The position numbers and the translations under genes are program-made. DNA of 64,000 nucleotides. Source: Euwallacea fornicatus (Eukaryota; Arthropoda; Insecta; Coleoptera; Curculionidae). How positions within the stretch are numbered: the first letter of the stretch is position 1; the number at the start of each line of letters is the position of its first letter. The notes beneath the pieces were generated by a model. It was not told the DNA's origin, did not search any database, and saw only the letters and a list, made by a program, of their open reading frames with translations. Below, piece after piece: positions 48,800-60,001 of the stretch. The stretch covers positions 2,480,001-2,544,000 of the forward strand of contig NC_089557.1 in the NCBI RefSeq assembly GCF_040115645.1, given 5' to 3'.

Positions 48800-50943
48800 A
48801 TGACAGAGAAGATCATTCGGGGGCCTCCCGGAAAGTGCCCCAAAATTCTCAAGACTATAGGGCAGTTGTTTTTTGATTTATGTGAAAAATATCCGGATAA
48901 AGTGTTTCAGGTAAGTTTCAAATTATTTTTCTGGATATTTTAAACGGATAATTTTTAACCCATAGATAGAGGCGGACACTGACCAAAGAGAAACATATCT
49001 TCAGACCAAACAACGAGCCGTGAGGTTGGCTTGCGCCTTGAAACGGCATAATTTGGTCCAACCTGGAGACACCATAATGGTCTGTTCCGAAAACACTATA
49101 CACAATATAATCCCAATTTTAGCTAGCATCTTTTTGGGTGCAAGTGCCACTTCCCTAGACCCACTAGAAAGCGTGGAAGAAATGGCCGGGGCCCTATCTT
49201 ACACAACTCCAAAAATTATTTTCAGCGGTGAGTCCCCAGGTCACTTACTAAAACTTATATGTGAAATTTCGAATTTGCAGAACATAAATCAATAAACACG
49301 ATAATGCAGGCTCGTAAGGAACTAAAGAAAACTGTTAATGAAAGTCACGAGATACGGCTTATTATCATTGGAGAAAATACCAAGAGCGAAGGAGAGGCCC
49401 AGAGAGTGGAGGAGTTTGCCCCGTCTAATCCTGAAGAGGAGAGAGAATTCCAGCTTTATCCCGGGGTAAGGAGGAGACGCCCTCAGCCTCAGTGATAGTA
49501 AATATGAGAAGTAATTTTAGGACCCCTTTGATACTGCTATCTATGTCTTCACCAGCGGCACTACAAGTCTTCCCAAGCCAATACCCTTATCCCATTACGG
49601 AGTCCTACATGGCTTTAAGTGTTTAGTAGAGTAAGCTTAATGAATATTAGTAAAATAAAAATTCTCACGAATTTCTTGCAGTGAAATGGATAATCTAAAG
49701 CCCGACGTGATAACACACTTCGCCTCCCTTTACTGGATATCTGCTATTCTGTTGACCGGAGTAACATTGTCCCATGCAGGCACTAAGGTTATAGCCCCCA
49801 AAATCCCCGCATCAAATCTTCTGGACATTATCGAGAAATACAAGGTACTGACCTTCACCATCCTCGTATAAGGTAGACATTGTTGAATTTCATTCATAGA
49901 TAACATTTGCCTTCATGTCCAACACCTACACCTACGATATAACGAATCTGTCCCCGGAAACTATAGCGAAGCACGACACCTCTAGCCTCTATTCAATTAT
50001 AATAGGCGGTTCTCCTATGGATCCGGCCCAGCTGAGGAAAGTGAGGGAAGTACTGCCCCACACCAAAGTGACCATCGGGTATGGTTCCAGTGAATGTGCT
50101 GCAGTGTCTGCCTTCGATTTGCGAGATGTTGAGGCTTACGAAAACAAGATTTTGGCTTCTGGAAAGTTGATAGCTGATGTGGAAGCTAAGGTAGGAGTTT
50201 CATCTGCAGCTTTACGTGTTGGAAAATGGAGATTTTTTGCTTATTATATAAGCAAAAAATGACCAAATTGGCACCAATATGATGCTTGGGAATTTACAAG
50301 GTGGTCTACCTATATTGCTGGTTGCCCTACATAATTTTCCGCCCTAATCCAAATAACTAAACCTTATATGAAACTATAACAAAACCTAATCGTTATTAAT
50401 TAGATTGTAGATATCGAAAATGGGGCCGTGCTGGGCCGCAACGAGACAGGAGAAATACTAGTCAGAAGCCCTTACATGATGAAAGGGTACCATCAAAGTT
50501 GCTGCAACTTCATTAAATCCCCCTTCGACGATGAAGGCTTCCTCAAAACGGGCGATTTCGGCTACTTTGACGATGACCAATATCTGTTCGTGACGGACAG
50601 AATTAACGACACCTTCAAATACAAAACTTACCAAGTAAGTCCTCTTACCATAGAGCGGGCCCTGCTAACTCACCCAGCAGTGAAGGACGCGGTGGCTTTC
50701 AATATCTTTCACGAGATGGATAGGAACCACTCTGCTGCTATTGTAACGTTGAAGTCAAAATTTAATATTGACGAAGACGAGCTGAGGAAGTATGCCAATG
50801 AAAAGTTATCGGAAAAGAACAAAATTAGGTCCAAAATTTGGATTGTGGAAGAGATACCCTTCAAGACTAGGACCGGGAAGGTGAAGAGGGTGAGGATAAG
50901 GGAGCACTTTAGCAAGAAAATTGGCAATGAGGTTGTTCGTTGA
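48800..50943 (+). CDS. Acyl-CoA synthetase, luciferase / 4-coumarate-CoA ligase type
   Basis: An ATP-dependent adenylate-forming enzyme that activates a carboxylic acid to its acyl-CoA. Seven exons: 48,800-48,910, 48,966-49,227, 49,281-49,465, 49,521-49,630, 49,682-49,844, 49,900-50,190, 50,404-50,943, with short introns (50-213 bp); 553 aa, about the length of firefly luciferase. Motifs: P-loop VFTSGTTSLPKP (195-205), GYGSSECA (337-344), TGDFGYFDDD (423-432), hinge DRIND (439-443), KYKTYQV (446-452) and C-terminal lysine K533 in TRTGKVKR. The HHGF stretch of luciferases is SLYW here, so luciferin chemistry is unlikely. The hinge Lys is Asn, and the Gly of KYKGYQ is Thr. The C-terminus (NEVVR) lacks an SKL-type peroxisomal signal. 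Substrate unknown. Confidence 0.92.
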
Positions 50944-52229
50944 ATTTGTTGAGATTTAGTAATAATTAAGTTAATTATTTGGTAGTGATAAAGAGACTGA
51001 AAAATACCGAAGCTTCTTTTTCCCGATGGAGTTTTGTATATCGGCAAAGTTTTTAGAAATATCTTTATATCTGACAGAACTATTGAAGGTTCAGAAGAAA
51101 TTTGTTATTAAGGGTAAAAACCTACTAGCGTCCTAGAAAAAGACGTTTATGTGCATTTACTTGCTTTTACAAGCCTGCACCTGTTACAGGGAAATGTTAC
51201 TCATGTGATGACTGTTGTGTCCTCGTTGGAAATAAAAGTCAATTTATTAGCTATATCTCATTGTCTTGTGGCTAACAAAGATGCAACGTGACCCCTATAT
51301 TTGGTCAGTTTGCAACTAAGGGTGGTAATTTAAATCCTTGCTGGCAGTTATACCGTCCAAATTCCTGGTATATTCAACCTTACCTTTCAGAAACTGTTCC
51401 CGCAATAAAGACTTTAATATTTCCAAAGATCGTTCTTGGGAACTGGTTCAAAAACACTACCCTTGTGAATGGAGTATTAAACTCTGGCTCTTTGTTCGAG
51501 AAAAACCTGTCGAGCACCAGGATTTCCATGGAAAGCTGTTGGGAATATCTATAACCGAGACCTCCATAGTTAGAGGAAATGGTAAAGTTTCTTTCATTCG
51601 CAAATGTAGGGGATATAACGCTTCTGAAAGTACTTTTGATGCCACCTTCAGGTTTAAAGAAGCTGAAGTTTTTGACCTTCGAAAAAATGGAAATTTGCAA
51701 TATTCACAGATTATTGTGACTACATTTTACTTGTTTGTTAACCGAAGAATTAATTTGTGATTATCGATAAGATGACAAAAATTTTAGTCCACAAGTTCAT
51801 CACCGAATTTTATTGGACAACGATAATTGAGCGGTTGCATTCAGGAGAAGTAACAGTTGGGCAATGGTGAATTACATTTTTTATTACCAAGCTTACATAT
51901 ATGTGCTGACGTTACAAATACTTAAAAGGTAGCTATATTAGTTGCATGATGGAAACAGGAGTGAAGCTCAAGCACAAATTCGACGTGCTGAGAGCCCCTT
52001 ATTGGGCCTCTTGGAGTGTCACCAATAATTCCCGATTATTAAAATATATCTCAAAAATATTGTTTCGGGCTCTTAAGTATTTGTAACCAACTTTTTGAAA
52101 ATTGGCCAAAGTCAAAAATGGATTTTGTGTTCATAAAATGGGCATTAACGAACTATTCTTTAACTAATTACAATAATGTTGCATGTTACCTTTACATTAC
52201 ACTTTGAGGCGCATCCGCCGAATTTGTTC
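50944..52229. other. 3' UTR and spacer
   Basis: AATAAA at 51,231-51,236 is the likely poly(A) signal of the acyl-CoA synthetase. At 51,288-51,760 the DNA is open in several frames on both strands and less AT-rich, but no motif was recognised. TTTATT at 51,880-51,885 may be the minus-strand poly(A) signal of the next gene. Confidence 0.45.
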
Positions 52230-55200
52230 TTACTTTTCATCATAAACTTTTTTCGTTTCTTCCACGAATTTCATTAAATTTCTGGTCATGAAATATGGTC
52301 GGACCCTGCCATCGTTCAGGAGACTGTCCTCGCAATAGCAGATAAAAAATGTGTTGGCAGTAATCTAATGAAAACGATTTATTGAGTTTAGACACGAAAA
52401 TATGCAAAAATCAAAGAAACTGGCCCTTCTCGATCGGCTCTGCAGCACTATATTGATTCACTTTATCGTTAAATTTCTTTGATTTTCTGGTTAATTTTTA
52501 CTATTATATTTGTGATTAGAAATACATATATAAAATTATAAATTAAATACCTTGAATACTCCAAAGAATACGGTTGAGACGATTAACGAGACAACTGCAA
52601 CAATGATATAGGACATGAAGTCGCTGTCGTAAACGGAACCCTAGAAGATTTTATTAATTTCAAAATTAAAATTAAATCAAGCCAAAATATTAATGATCAA
52701 CAGCTGAGTTTGTTCATTCTAATTTCATAGACCCAAAGTAATAGTAACGGTCGGTACCGCCTTTCTAAGGGGGTGAGGTTGGGCGACGGTCGAGAGCGGC
52801 GGACTTTCCTGGTCAGCGGGGTTTCTTGAGTAAAGGAAGGCAGTGATTAAAAATTTCGCCCAGGATGCTAGACTAGCTAAGGCCGGCCCTGGTAACTGCA
52901 CAAGATTATCGAGCAAAAATTTATTCGAACCTCGTTATTCTTGACACTTGGTGAACGCTCCATTTGCGTTATTTTTAAAGTAAAACCGATTACAAAAATG
53001 TTTGAAACCAGAAAGTTTCAAAAAGAAAATACATCTTTCAACATTCTCATCGTTATGTTTGGGGGATTTTTGGGGTAAAAGTGGAAAAATAAAAAACATA
53101 CTTAACAGAACTAAATACGATATTTCAATAGGAAAAAAAGAAACAAACTTACCGGTGCTATACTATAAACTCTAGAAGCCAACAGCAAATTGACAATAAC
53201 GATGAACAACTTAGCCAGTAGCAGCACGAAATCGGCAACATAGTTCACTACGATGATGTCCCCCAAATATTGAATAATCAACCTGGCAGCCCGTTCGCCG
53301 GACCTCAGGAGAGGCCGACCATGCATTGCTATTCCAATTATGAAAGACCTCAGTTCGAGAAAATGAATAGCAATATCATATATTACCGGTGACAATACAG
53401 GCGTTGGTCAACAAAATAGTAAAAAGTCCCCCCGTCTTCTTGAAATTAAACGCCTTAAAAAGCTTCAATAAGCCCATAATTAGCAGGATCACAGGGAATA
53501 TAATATTCAACAACGCCCCTAAAGCAACGGATCCTAGATGATACTTAAAGGTGATTCCAATAGATTGTCTAATTGGTTTGCTAATCAAACTCTTATCTCT
53601 GTGAAATTCGTACCAATGTAGTCTGTAACAGCCATACATCCCAAAGTAAATTACCTGTTAAAGTACCATTTGGATGCAGCACCCGCAATGACCATATCCT
53701 GGATGCTTATCAGAAAGTAGAAGAGCCAAATAAAGACAAACAAGTTGTAGATGAAGGCTATCTCCATGGGAAAGTTCCACGTATAGGCGTAAAACTCCTG
53801 CCACGTTTTCTTCAAAGTGCCAGCAGAAATCATAGCGGTTAGCACGATGTTAAAGATGAAGAGCAGACTTAGGACGGCTATGACGCACTAAAGGGAAAAA
53901 ATGCTCGGTGCCTATCAACCAAAACATGCAATAATTTCGACACAAATGTTCTTACCACAAAAGGTACAACGACCAATCTAGGAATATCGAAAACTACCTT
54001 TGTCGTCTCTTTGAAAAGCAGAATTATGAGTCTTATCTTGCTCATGCACATGAAGAACACTATGCCTAAAATCAAGGGGAGCATGGTCAGAGGGATTCCA
54101 AAGATTAGCGGTAATGCTCCCCCATCGGGTAAAGTCAAATAAAAACTCCTAAAATAGATAAAAATGAATTAAAATATGAGCTATCAGTCAGAGTTCTAAC
54201 ACACCAAAAGGCAATGGTCAAAAGCACTGAAGCTAAGAACCAACCCATCAGCAACCCCCATATTGCCAAGCTTGAAGCATGGCAGAATAAGAACATCATA
54301 ACACTGGAGACCACTGAAGACAATACAAAAATTGCAGTAAGAGACAAATTATTTAGAAATTTCCCTTACAGACTGAAAGAAGGCATGAAATGATAAGCTG
54401 CCATTTGATGCTTAAGAAGTACAGGGCAAGATCTTTCTCATGGAACCTCGGTTCTGTGAAGAGCTTATTCCCAACTGACCTCATATCGTTTTCCATTAAC
54501 TTGTTTACGCACCTTCCAAACATTAGAGTACTAATAATGGAAGGAAAATATTTACTGCTTTAATAATTCTCTCGGAGCTTGTGCAAGGAACACTTACTAA
54601 TCCGTTTTGCATGAAGAAACGCATTGCCTTTCTTGTCTTCTAAAGTTATGTTTAAATGTGGGACCTGTGTATTTGCTCTCGATTTCCAAGTAGCTACGCA
54701 AAATATTGCAAGAGAAATGTGAATAAAATTTACACAAATTAGATCGTATTTCCGATACACTGCTCATAATAATCTAAGGAACAAGCGTACTTTTGGCTAC
54801 GATTTTTATACAGGATATTTAAGAATTGCGCAGCACCATTTGAGATATGTATTCTCTAGTACAAAATAAAGAAAAAAGTTCATATAAGCATGTGTCCGAT
54901 CTCGATCGGTATCGGTGCTACAGGGTGTTAAATGTCAAGAAAAAATAAAGTTTTTATTTTATGGTACCTAACTTACTACAAAGAGAAGTTTCAAATTTTA
55001 TATACCTATTAGGTAACCGTTGTCGCGTAATACAAGAGCAGATTGTCTCCAACTATTATACAAAGTAGTATATTTCTGAGGTCTTGGTAAATAAAATTCT
55101 TTAGAAAAATTTGCACGTACTCCACTGGTGAATTGTAATATTTTTCTTAAGTTCTTCAATGTATTATCTAAATTTTTTATCTCTTGATTTTTAGAAGAGT

Positions 55201-56204
55201 TCCGTTCGGTTTCCTCATTATTTAATGAATTTATAAATTCAATCATATCTACGGACCCTACCGCTTGCAGAATTTTTTTGGTAATTTCGAAATTTTACGA
55301 TTCTTCAAACGGAGACTTATGTGTGAATAGCTCAACACGTTGGCTCATTCTTCTAGATCTCATTGTTGCTATTCCACCGCCCAAGTCGAACGTGTAGGGC
55401 GCGATTTCCTCGACGTGATGCAGGGGCCCGTATTGGGTGACAAGAGGGAGACCAGGTTTATGTAATCCATTTCTAGCACTTTTATCCGAAATCAGCACCA
55501 CGGGTACCTCAAGTAAATTTTCAATCAGATCCCTAGCGATATCTGTTCTTGTACGCCTAGTTTGAAGCAACAGAAAACGATTTAATACTACTGTCCTAGC
55601 ATACGTACCGATAGATCTTTCGGCCATATCTCCAATTTGTTGTTAAGAAAATGTGCAAGATATTCAAAATGAGGTATCGGCATTTTTTTATCACAGGTAT
55701 ATCAAATATGAAGAATTATCCTTGTTCCCTAGATCATTTTGAGCAGTGTATCCCTGAGAAATCGTGTTTTTTAAAGCGACTTACGGATATGCCCTTAGGT
55801 CTTTTCCAGAGCATTCAATGCCCTCCCAATGAGAATTATCCCTTCCGCAAATATTACCACATTTATCGTAGCCGTCGAAGATTCTCGCAAAATTCGCGTA
55901 GCACAAAGTGTAAATAACGAAGGGGAGCTACAACGAACATAACCATAGCAGGAAGATTCAAATTAAAGGGATTGGACCTACGAAAATAACTAGTAGGGCT
56001 CCTAAGATAACCAGACATTTCACGTTAGTAGGTCTTCTATTTTCTTCTTTCTCAGGAATATCTATATCCCCCAATAGGGAGTCCGTTGCACGATTTTTGA
56101 ACGCGCCCAACTGTAATGATGAAGAGTTAATTAGCCATGAACAAGTTGATTATAATATGCCATCTTGCCTCTTGGAGCTGAGATAAACTGCATGATATCC
56201 CCAT
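52230..56204 (-). CDS. Choline transporter-like protein (SLC44 family), copy 1
   Basis: A multi-pass membrane protein of the choline transporter-like family. Twelve exons in transcript order: 56,169-56,204, 55,982-56,110, 55,785-55,927, 54,598-54,693, 54,370-54,530, 54,205-54,313, 53,956-54,148, 53,655-53,887, 53,387-53,598, 53,153-53,328, 52,551-52,640, 52,230-52,364; 570 aa, phases all close. Family landmarks: FDGYDKCGNICGRDN after the first membrane helix, Cys-rich loop RRQERQCVSSCKTD and FGRCVNKL, then a run of hydrophobic helices, DMVIAGAASKWYF, NACIVTAMHGRPL, and the C-terminal FICYCEDSLLNDG and PYFMTRNLMKFV. The first exon (MGISCSLSQLQE) depends on a GC-AG intron and is the least certain part. 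A 1.1-kb intron contains a Tc1 fragment. Substrate is not provable from sequence. Confidence 0.9.
52653..53140. other. Intron of SLC44 copy 1 with GC-rich patch
   Basis: About 52,735-52,890 is clearly richer in G+C than its surroundings and contains GAGAGCGGCGGACTTTCC and GGCCGGCCC. A 63-codon minus-strand frame crosses it without recognisable motif. It may be a short retroelement or other repeat fragment. Confidence 0.3.
54998..55246 (-). other. Unassigned 82-codon open frame in an intron
   Basis: This lies in the long intron of SLC44 copy 1, same strand. The frame stays open upstream of its Met for about 15 codons. It encodes a charged N-terminal half (NNEETERNSSKNQEIK) and a tail with EFYLPRPQKY and YNSWRQSALVL. 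It was not recognised, and could be part of an inserted element together with the neighbouring Tc1 fragment. Confidence 0.3.
55295..55640 (-). pseudogene. Tc1 transposase N-terminal fragment in an intron
   Basis: A 110-codon frame reads like the DNA-binding half of Tc1 transposases with small insertions: ARTVVLNRFLLLQTRRTRTD, IARDL, then ISDKSARNGLHKPGL (compare the family's VSxxTVRNRLHEAGL), then LVTQYGPLHH where LLTxxHRxxR is usual. The catalytic region is not recognisable. It sits between exons of SLC44 copy 1 and would be spliced out. Confidence 0.6.
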
Positions 56205-57485
56205 TCAGTTTTCAGGATTTTCCAGACCTGAAAATCAGAGTTCATAGAAATAGAACGTTAAATTTTAAATTTTATTAGGCGTTGAGAAAAAACACCAAGA
56301 TAAGCATCCACGAAGCATTTAAATTATGTTAATTAAGTCAATTGATAGTATTTTTACTAAAATCCCTAGCAAATTTATAAATCAAGTATTTACCCTCGAT
56401 CCGTACCTTTGAAACACACACCTTGTATCAACACTATTGATGATTAAGTTTAACAATGACAACAGTCCTCATTTAAGAGAATATAATTATTATGCAGATT
56501 CCTAGGTAAACCCTATTGGTGGAACCTAATTAATTGAAGTTTAAAAACTGTAACAAACCATAAGCAATAATAAGCCACCCACAACTAATGTTTTCAGAGC
56601 TTCCTACAGATGACCGTAATTGGGAAGATTATCTGTTATTAACTTGTTGTACTGGTTAATTAAGATAAAATGTTATGCATACTGAATGAAAAAAAACTTT
56701 TGCTCAGACCAAGCAATACTACTACCTGTACAGTACTGTACCCTTCTATGTCTCCTCAATAAATACAGGGTGTCCGCTTTTGTAACTCAACCATGAGGAT
56801 CTCGGTATCGGCGAAAGGTTCGAGATCGGTTAAATTGAGATAAAGTTGCGCGAAGTTTAACTTCATCATAGTACATTTTTTATTCTATTGCGTAGCTATA
56901 TCATACTTGAAAACCAACGTTTCGATTTTCGAAAATCATCATCTTTCCCCGAGTTTCAGAGCAATTTTCTTGATATTGTGGTGATCTAATAAAAAATTGT
57001 CCGCACAATGTAGCAATCGTATTTATATAACTAAAATATAATTAAGTAAAGGGATTAATCGAAATTAACCAAAACCGAATGTTTGGCTCCCGGAGAAAAA
57101 ACTCAACAAGCGACATTTAAATATCTTTAATTAATACAAAAAAGGAAATCAAAATGCTGCGTTGGTTTTTCTGGATCTCCAATATTGCTAAATTTCCTAT
57201 ATAAACATTGAATTTTACTACACTGCAGATTAGAATGAATGAATTTTAAAAACTGCTTTTTAGGACATAATTGATATTTTCTAGGATTAAAGTAAAAAAT
57301 ACGTAGGTACGGCGTAACATTCTGCATAAGAAAACCAATACTTCTTGAAAAAAATCGGTAATGATATATTTTACATCTGCAATTACACTTTTCAGGCAAA
57401 TTGAGGTTCAAATTAAACTATAATGTGAAATAAATATAAATAATTCAACAAAATGCGCAATTTTGCGAAACTGTTTGAGAACCAT
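56205..57485. other. Spacer between SLC44 copy 1 and the UCH gene
   Basis: No gene was recognised. A single ACAGGGTGTCC end, the hallmark of the foldback elements in this window, starts near 56,765 and is followed by a GAGGATCTCGGTATCGG stretch; no partner end was found. Confidence 0.45.
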
Positions 57486-58560
57486 TCATTGATCATGCTG
57501 AACAAGTGCCATAACTGTGAAATTTACATCCTCGGAGTCTCTCTTTATGAATTCCTGACACACTTTGGCAGCATTCTATAAATGAAAAATTTTCCCAAGT
57601 TATTATTATGTATCCTTCAACTTTACCTGTAAAAACGTCTCTTCATTGGTTGGACCATGGTTTATTGGAAATTCCTTTCTGCCATCCAACTCATAGAGGA
57701 AACCACCTTTTTGTACTAATGCTACAAAGTGGTGGTTTACTTGTTCATTGGGGTTTACCTAAACCCATCAATATGTAACACCCAAAAAAATAAAATCATA
57801 ACTGAGCATACTTCAGTTTGGCCTTCCATTGCCAACTCTTGATGGGCAGTTATTAGTTTATAAGCCTCAGAATTGCTGTTGCTCTGTGAAAGCATCTGCC
57901 CTCTCTCCTCTGGAGTTAAATTCTTTGCCTCTTCTAAGATTTTCTTGAACACACCATCCTGGAGGTCAAGTCTAAGAAAAGTTAACAAAATGTCTAGATA
58001 CACAAGCAATAATCTCATAGATACCTGTCAGCATTATTTGCTACACAATGAATTAAAGCTATGCTCCCACAAGCATTGGAAACATACTGCTTCATATAAA
58101 TAAGATCATTTGCTAAAGTTTGGCCCTTTTCCTTTATTTGTTCCGCTTCCTTCTGGGCATGATCATAAAACTGAAAATCCAATCGTGATTTAATTAAATG
58201 AATGCAATCTCAAATACCCATGGAACCTACTTTATCGCTGCAGGGGAACAGCAAAATTAGGGCTATTACTGGCTGGGGCACCCAAACCAAAGCATCAGGT
58301 TCCAAGTCATAGACATCCACTATGCTCCATTTATCAGGAACACCCAAGAGGTGGATAAACTGTGTGTGAAAAAAATTAGATATTTTTGTAAACATGTTTG
58401 TAAAGAAACGTGATACGGCGATGGCTTTGAAGATAGGGGTACTTTACCTTGGTCATAACCTGTAAACAATGAATTATAAATTTATTAATAACGTTAATTT
58501 TCTTATGCTAAGGTGGTATCTACTTACGTCTGGATTTGATTCTAAGGGTAATAGAGCCAT
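57486..58560 (-). CDS. Uch: Ubiquitin C-terminal hydrolase, UCH-L3 type
   Basis: A cysteine protease (peptidase family C12) that removes small adducts from the ubiquitin C-terminus. Seven exons in transcript order: 58,528-58,560, 58,448-58,459, 58,231-58,359, 58,025-58,170, 57,812-57,971, 57,627-57,758, 57,486-57,575; 233 aa against about 230 for human UCHL3. Start MALLPLESNPD matches the family N-terminus. Catalytic set: Q86 and C92 in KQYVSNACGS, H170 in NHHF and D185 in YELDGRKEFPINHG; crossover-loop text NLTPEERGQML is present. Exon 2 is a 12-nt microexon coding VMTK, needed to keep the frame and the ubiquitin-contacting N-terminus. It is divergent from the selenoprotein F gene, 389 bp away. 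Confidence 0.95.
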
Positions 58561-58949
58561 TATAACTTACTTTATGGTCCAAATGACTACTAAATTTTAA
58601 ATAATTTGCCGGTTTCTCTTCCTTCGGTTAGCAAGAAGTTGATTAAACCGCAGCCCGTGCCGTTTGTTTACATTTGCAGTCACTGACGTTGACATTTATT
58701 TATTTAGAGGAGGTGGAGGAAGAACACGTGTCTAAATAGACCAATCAGAATTTATGTTCCTTATTCCTTAATTGCTGTTGGTCATTATTTGCTCTTGTTT
58801 TTTTCTGTTGTCAAATCATATTTAACTTGTCAATTCACGAGTGAGGTTATTAAATTATATTATTTTCATCGTTTTTTACATTCTGTTCAATAAATTCTTA
58901 ATAAGTTTAAGATTTACGAAAGTTTCCTATTTATTAAGCTTAAATAAAT
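58561..58949. promoter_or_regulatory. Shared divergent promoter region, Uch and selenoprotein F
   Basis: 389 bp separate the two ATG codons. The region must hold both core promoters if neither gene has a 5' UTR intron. It contains a CACGTG E-box at 58,724-58,730 (in AACACGTGTC) and no clear TATA box. Confidence 0.45.
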
Positions 58950-60001
58950 ATGTATTTATTAACAATTCCCATACTTCTAAGCATATCATTTGTAAGGAAT
59001 AAACTGTCCCAGCATTGGTAATATATTATCAAGACATAACTTTCTTTTGGTTTTTCAGGGAACGATAATAGCTGAATTTTCATCGGAGGACTGCTGGAGT
59101 CTAGCCTTCAACAAAGCTAATTTACTGTGCTCATCTTGTGAGCAACTGCCTAAATTTGATTTGGGTTTTTTAAAGTAAGTAGTGTTGTTATTAACTATGA
59201 TAGTCTTACTGGTTCAAATATGTGTTAAATCATTGAAAATCCCTATGTTTGGAGGATCAGTCCGAGAAGTTTACCAAAATTTGAGTTGGCATGTAGTGCC
59301 AATCCAAAACTAGAAATCCACTTATGGCTATGTGAGCATAGCATTCCAAATTAGTTAATACCATTGAGCAGTGCTGCATTGTATTCAAATCGCTGCACTT
59401 TTGGTAGAGGACTTTAACATAGAAATTTTGCTTTATAAATCAACTAAGACAATTTTTTTCTTTAGATATGAAAAACTCTCTATATAGAGAATAAGTAATC
59501 TGTCATGAACAGCAGTTATTTTATGTGATAATTTTAGAGACCACTGCAAGGAATGCTGCAGTTCAGACGAAAATGGACAAGGAAATAAAAAATACGCCAA
59601 AGCCGTGCTTGAGGTCTGCACTTGTAAATTCGGAGCATATCCTCAAATTCAAGCTTTTATTAAAAGTGATAGACCAGCCAAATTTTCAAATCTTCAAATC
59701 AAATACGTCAGAGGTAAGTTGATTAAGAAAAGACATTCATTTTCCCATTTTTTTTTGTTTATGCTAAAACAGCCATACACCAATTACATACTGTAAAGTG
59801 TATAATTGGTTGGTGTAGTGGTAAAAGTAAATATTGCATTTAATTGCAGGTTTGGATCCCATAATTAAACTTTATGATAAAGACGGTCACCTCCTAGAAA
59901 CTGTGGCAATTGAGAAGTGGAACACTGATTCAGTGGACGAATTTTTAAGCACCCATCTAGACGATGATGAAAGGGATTATTTGAAAACAAATCATATTTA
60001 G
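58950..60001 (+). CDS. Selenoprotein F (Sep15) homologue with Cys in place of Sec
   Basis: An endoplasmic-reticulum thioredoxin-like oxidoreductase; the family partners UDP-glucose:glycoprotein glucosyltransferase in glycoprotein quality control. Four exons: 58,950-58,991, 59,059-59,174, 59,538-59,713, 59,850-60,001; 161 aa. Exon 1 encodes a hydrophobic signal peptide (MYLLTIPILLSISF). Residues 20-60 form the Cys-rich partner-binding domain (LLCSSCEQLPKF, DHCKECC). The redox site is C80-T-C82 in LEVCTCKFG, where vertebrates have CGU with selenocysteine; codon 82 is TGT at 59,623-59,625, so no SECIS element is needed. The C-terminal thioredoxin-like part includes LQIKYVRGLDP and KWNTDSVDEFLS. 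There is no KDEL signal, as usual for the family. Confidence 0.95.

Noticed and set aside
59800..59870. tRNA-like A box (TGGTGTAGTGG) and B box (GGTTTGGATCC) spacing
   Set aside because: The B-box part is the start of selenoprotein F exon 4, conserved as protein, and no cloverleaf stems pair properly.
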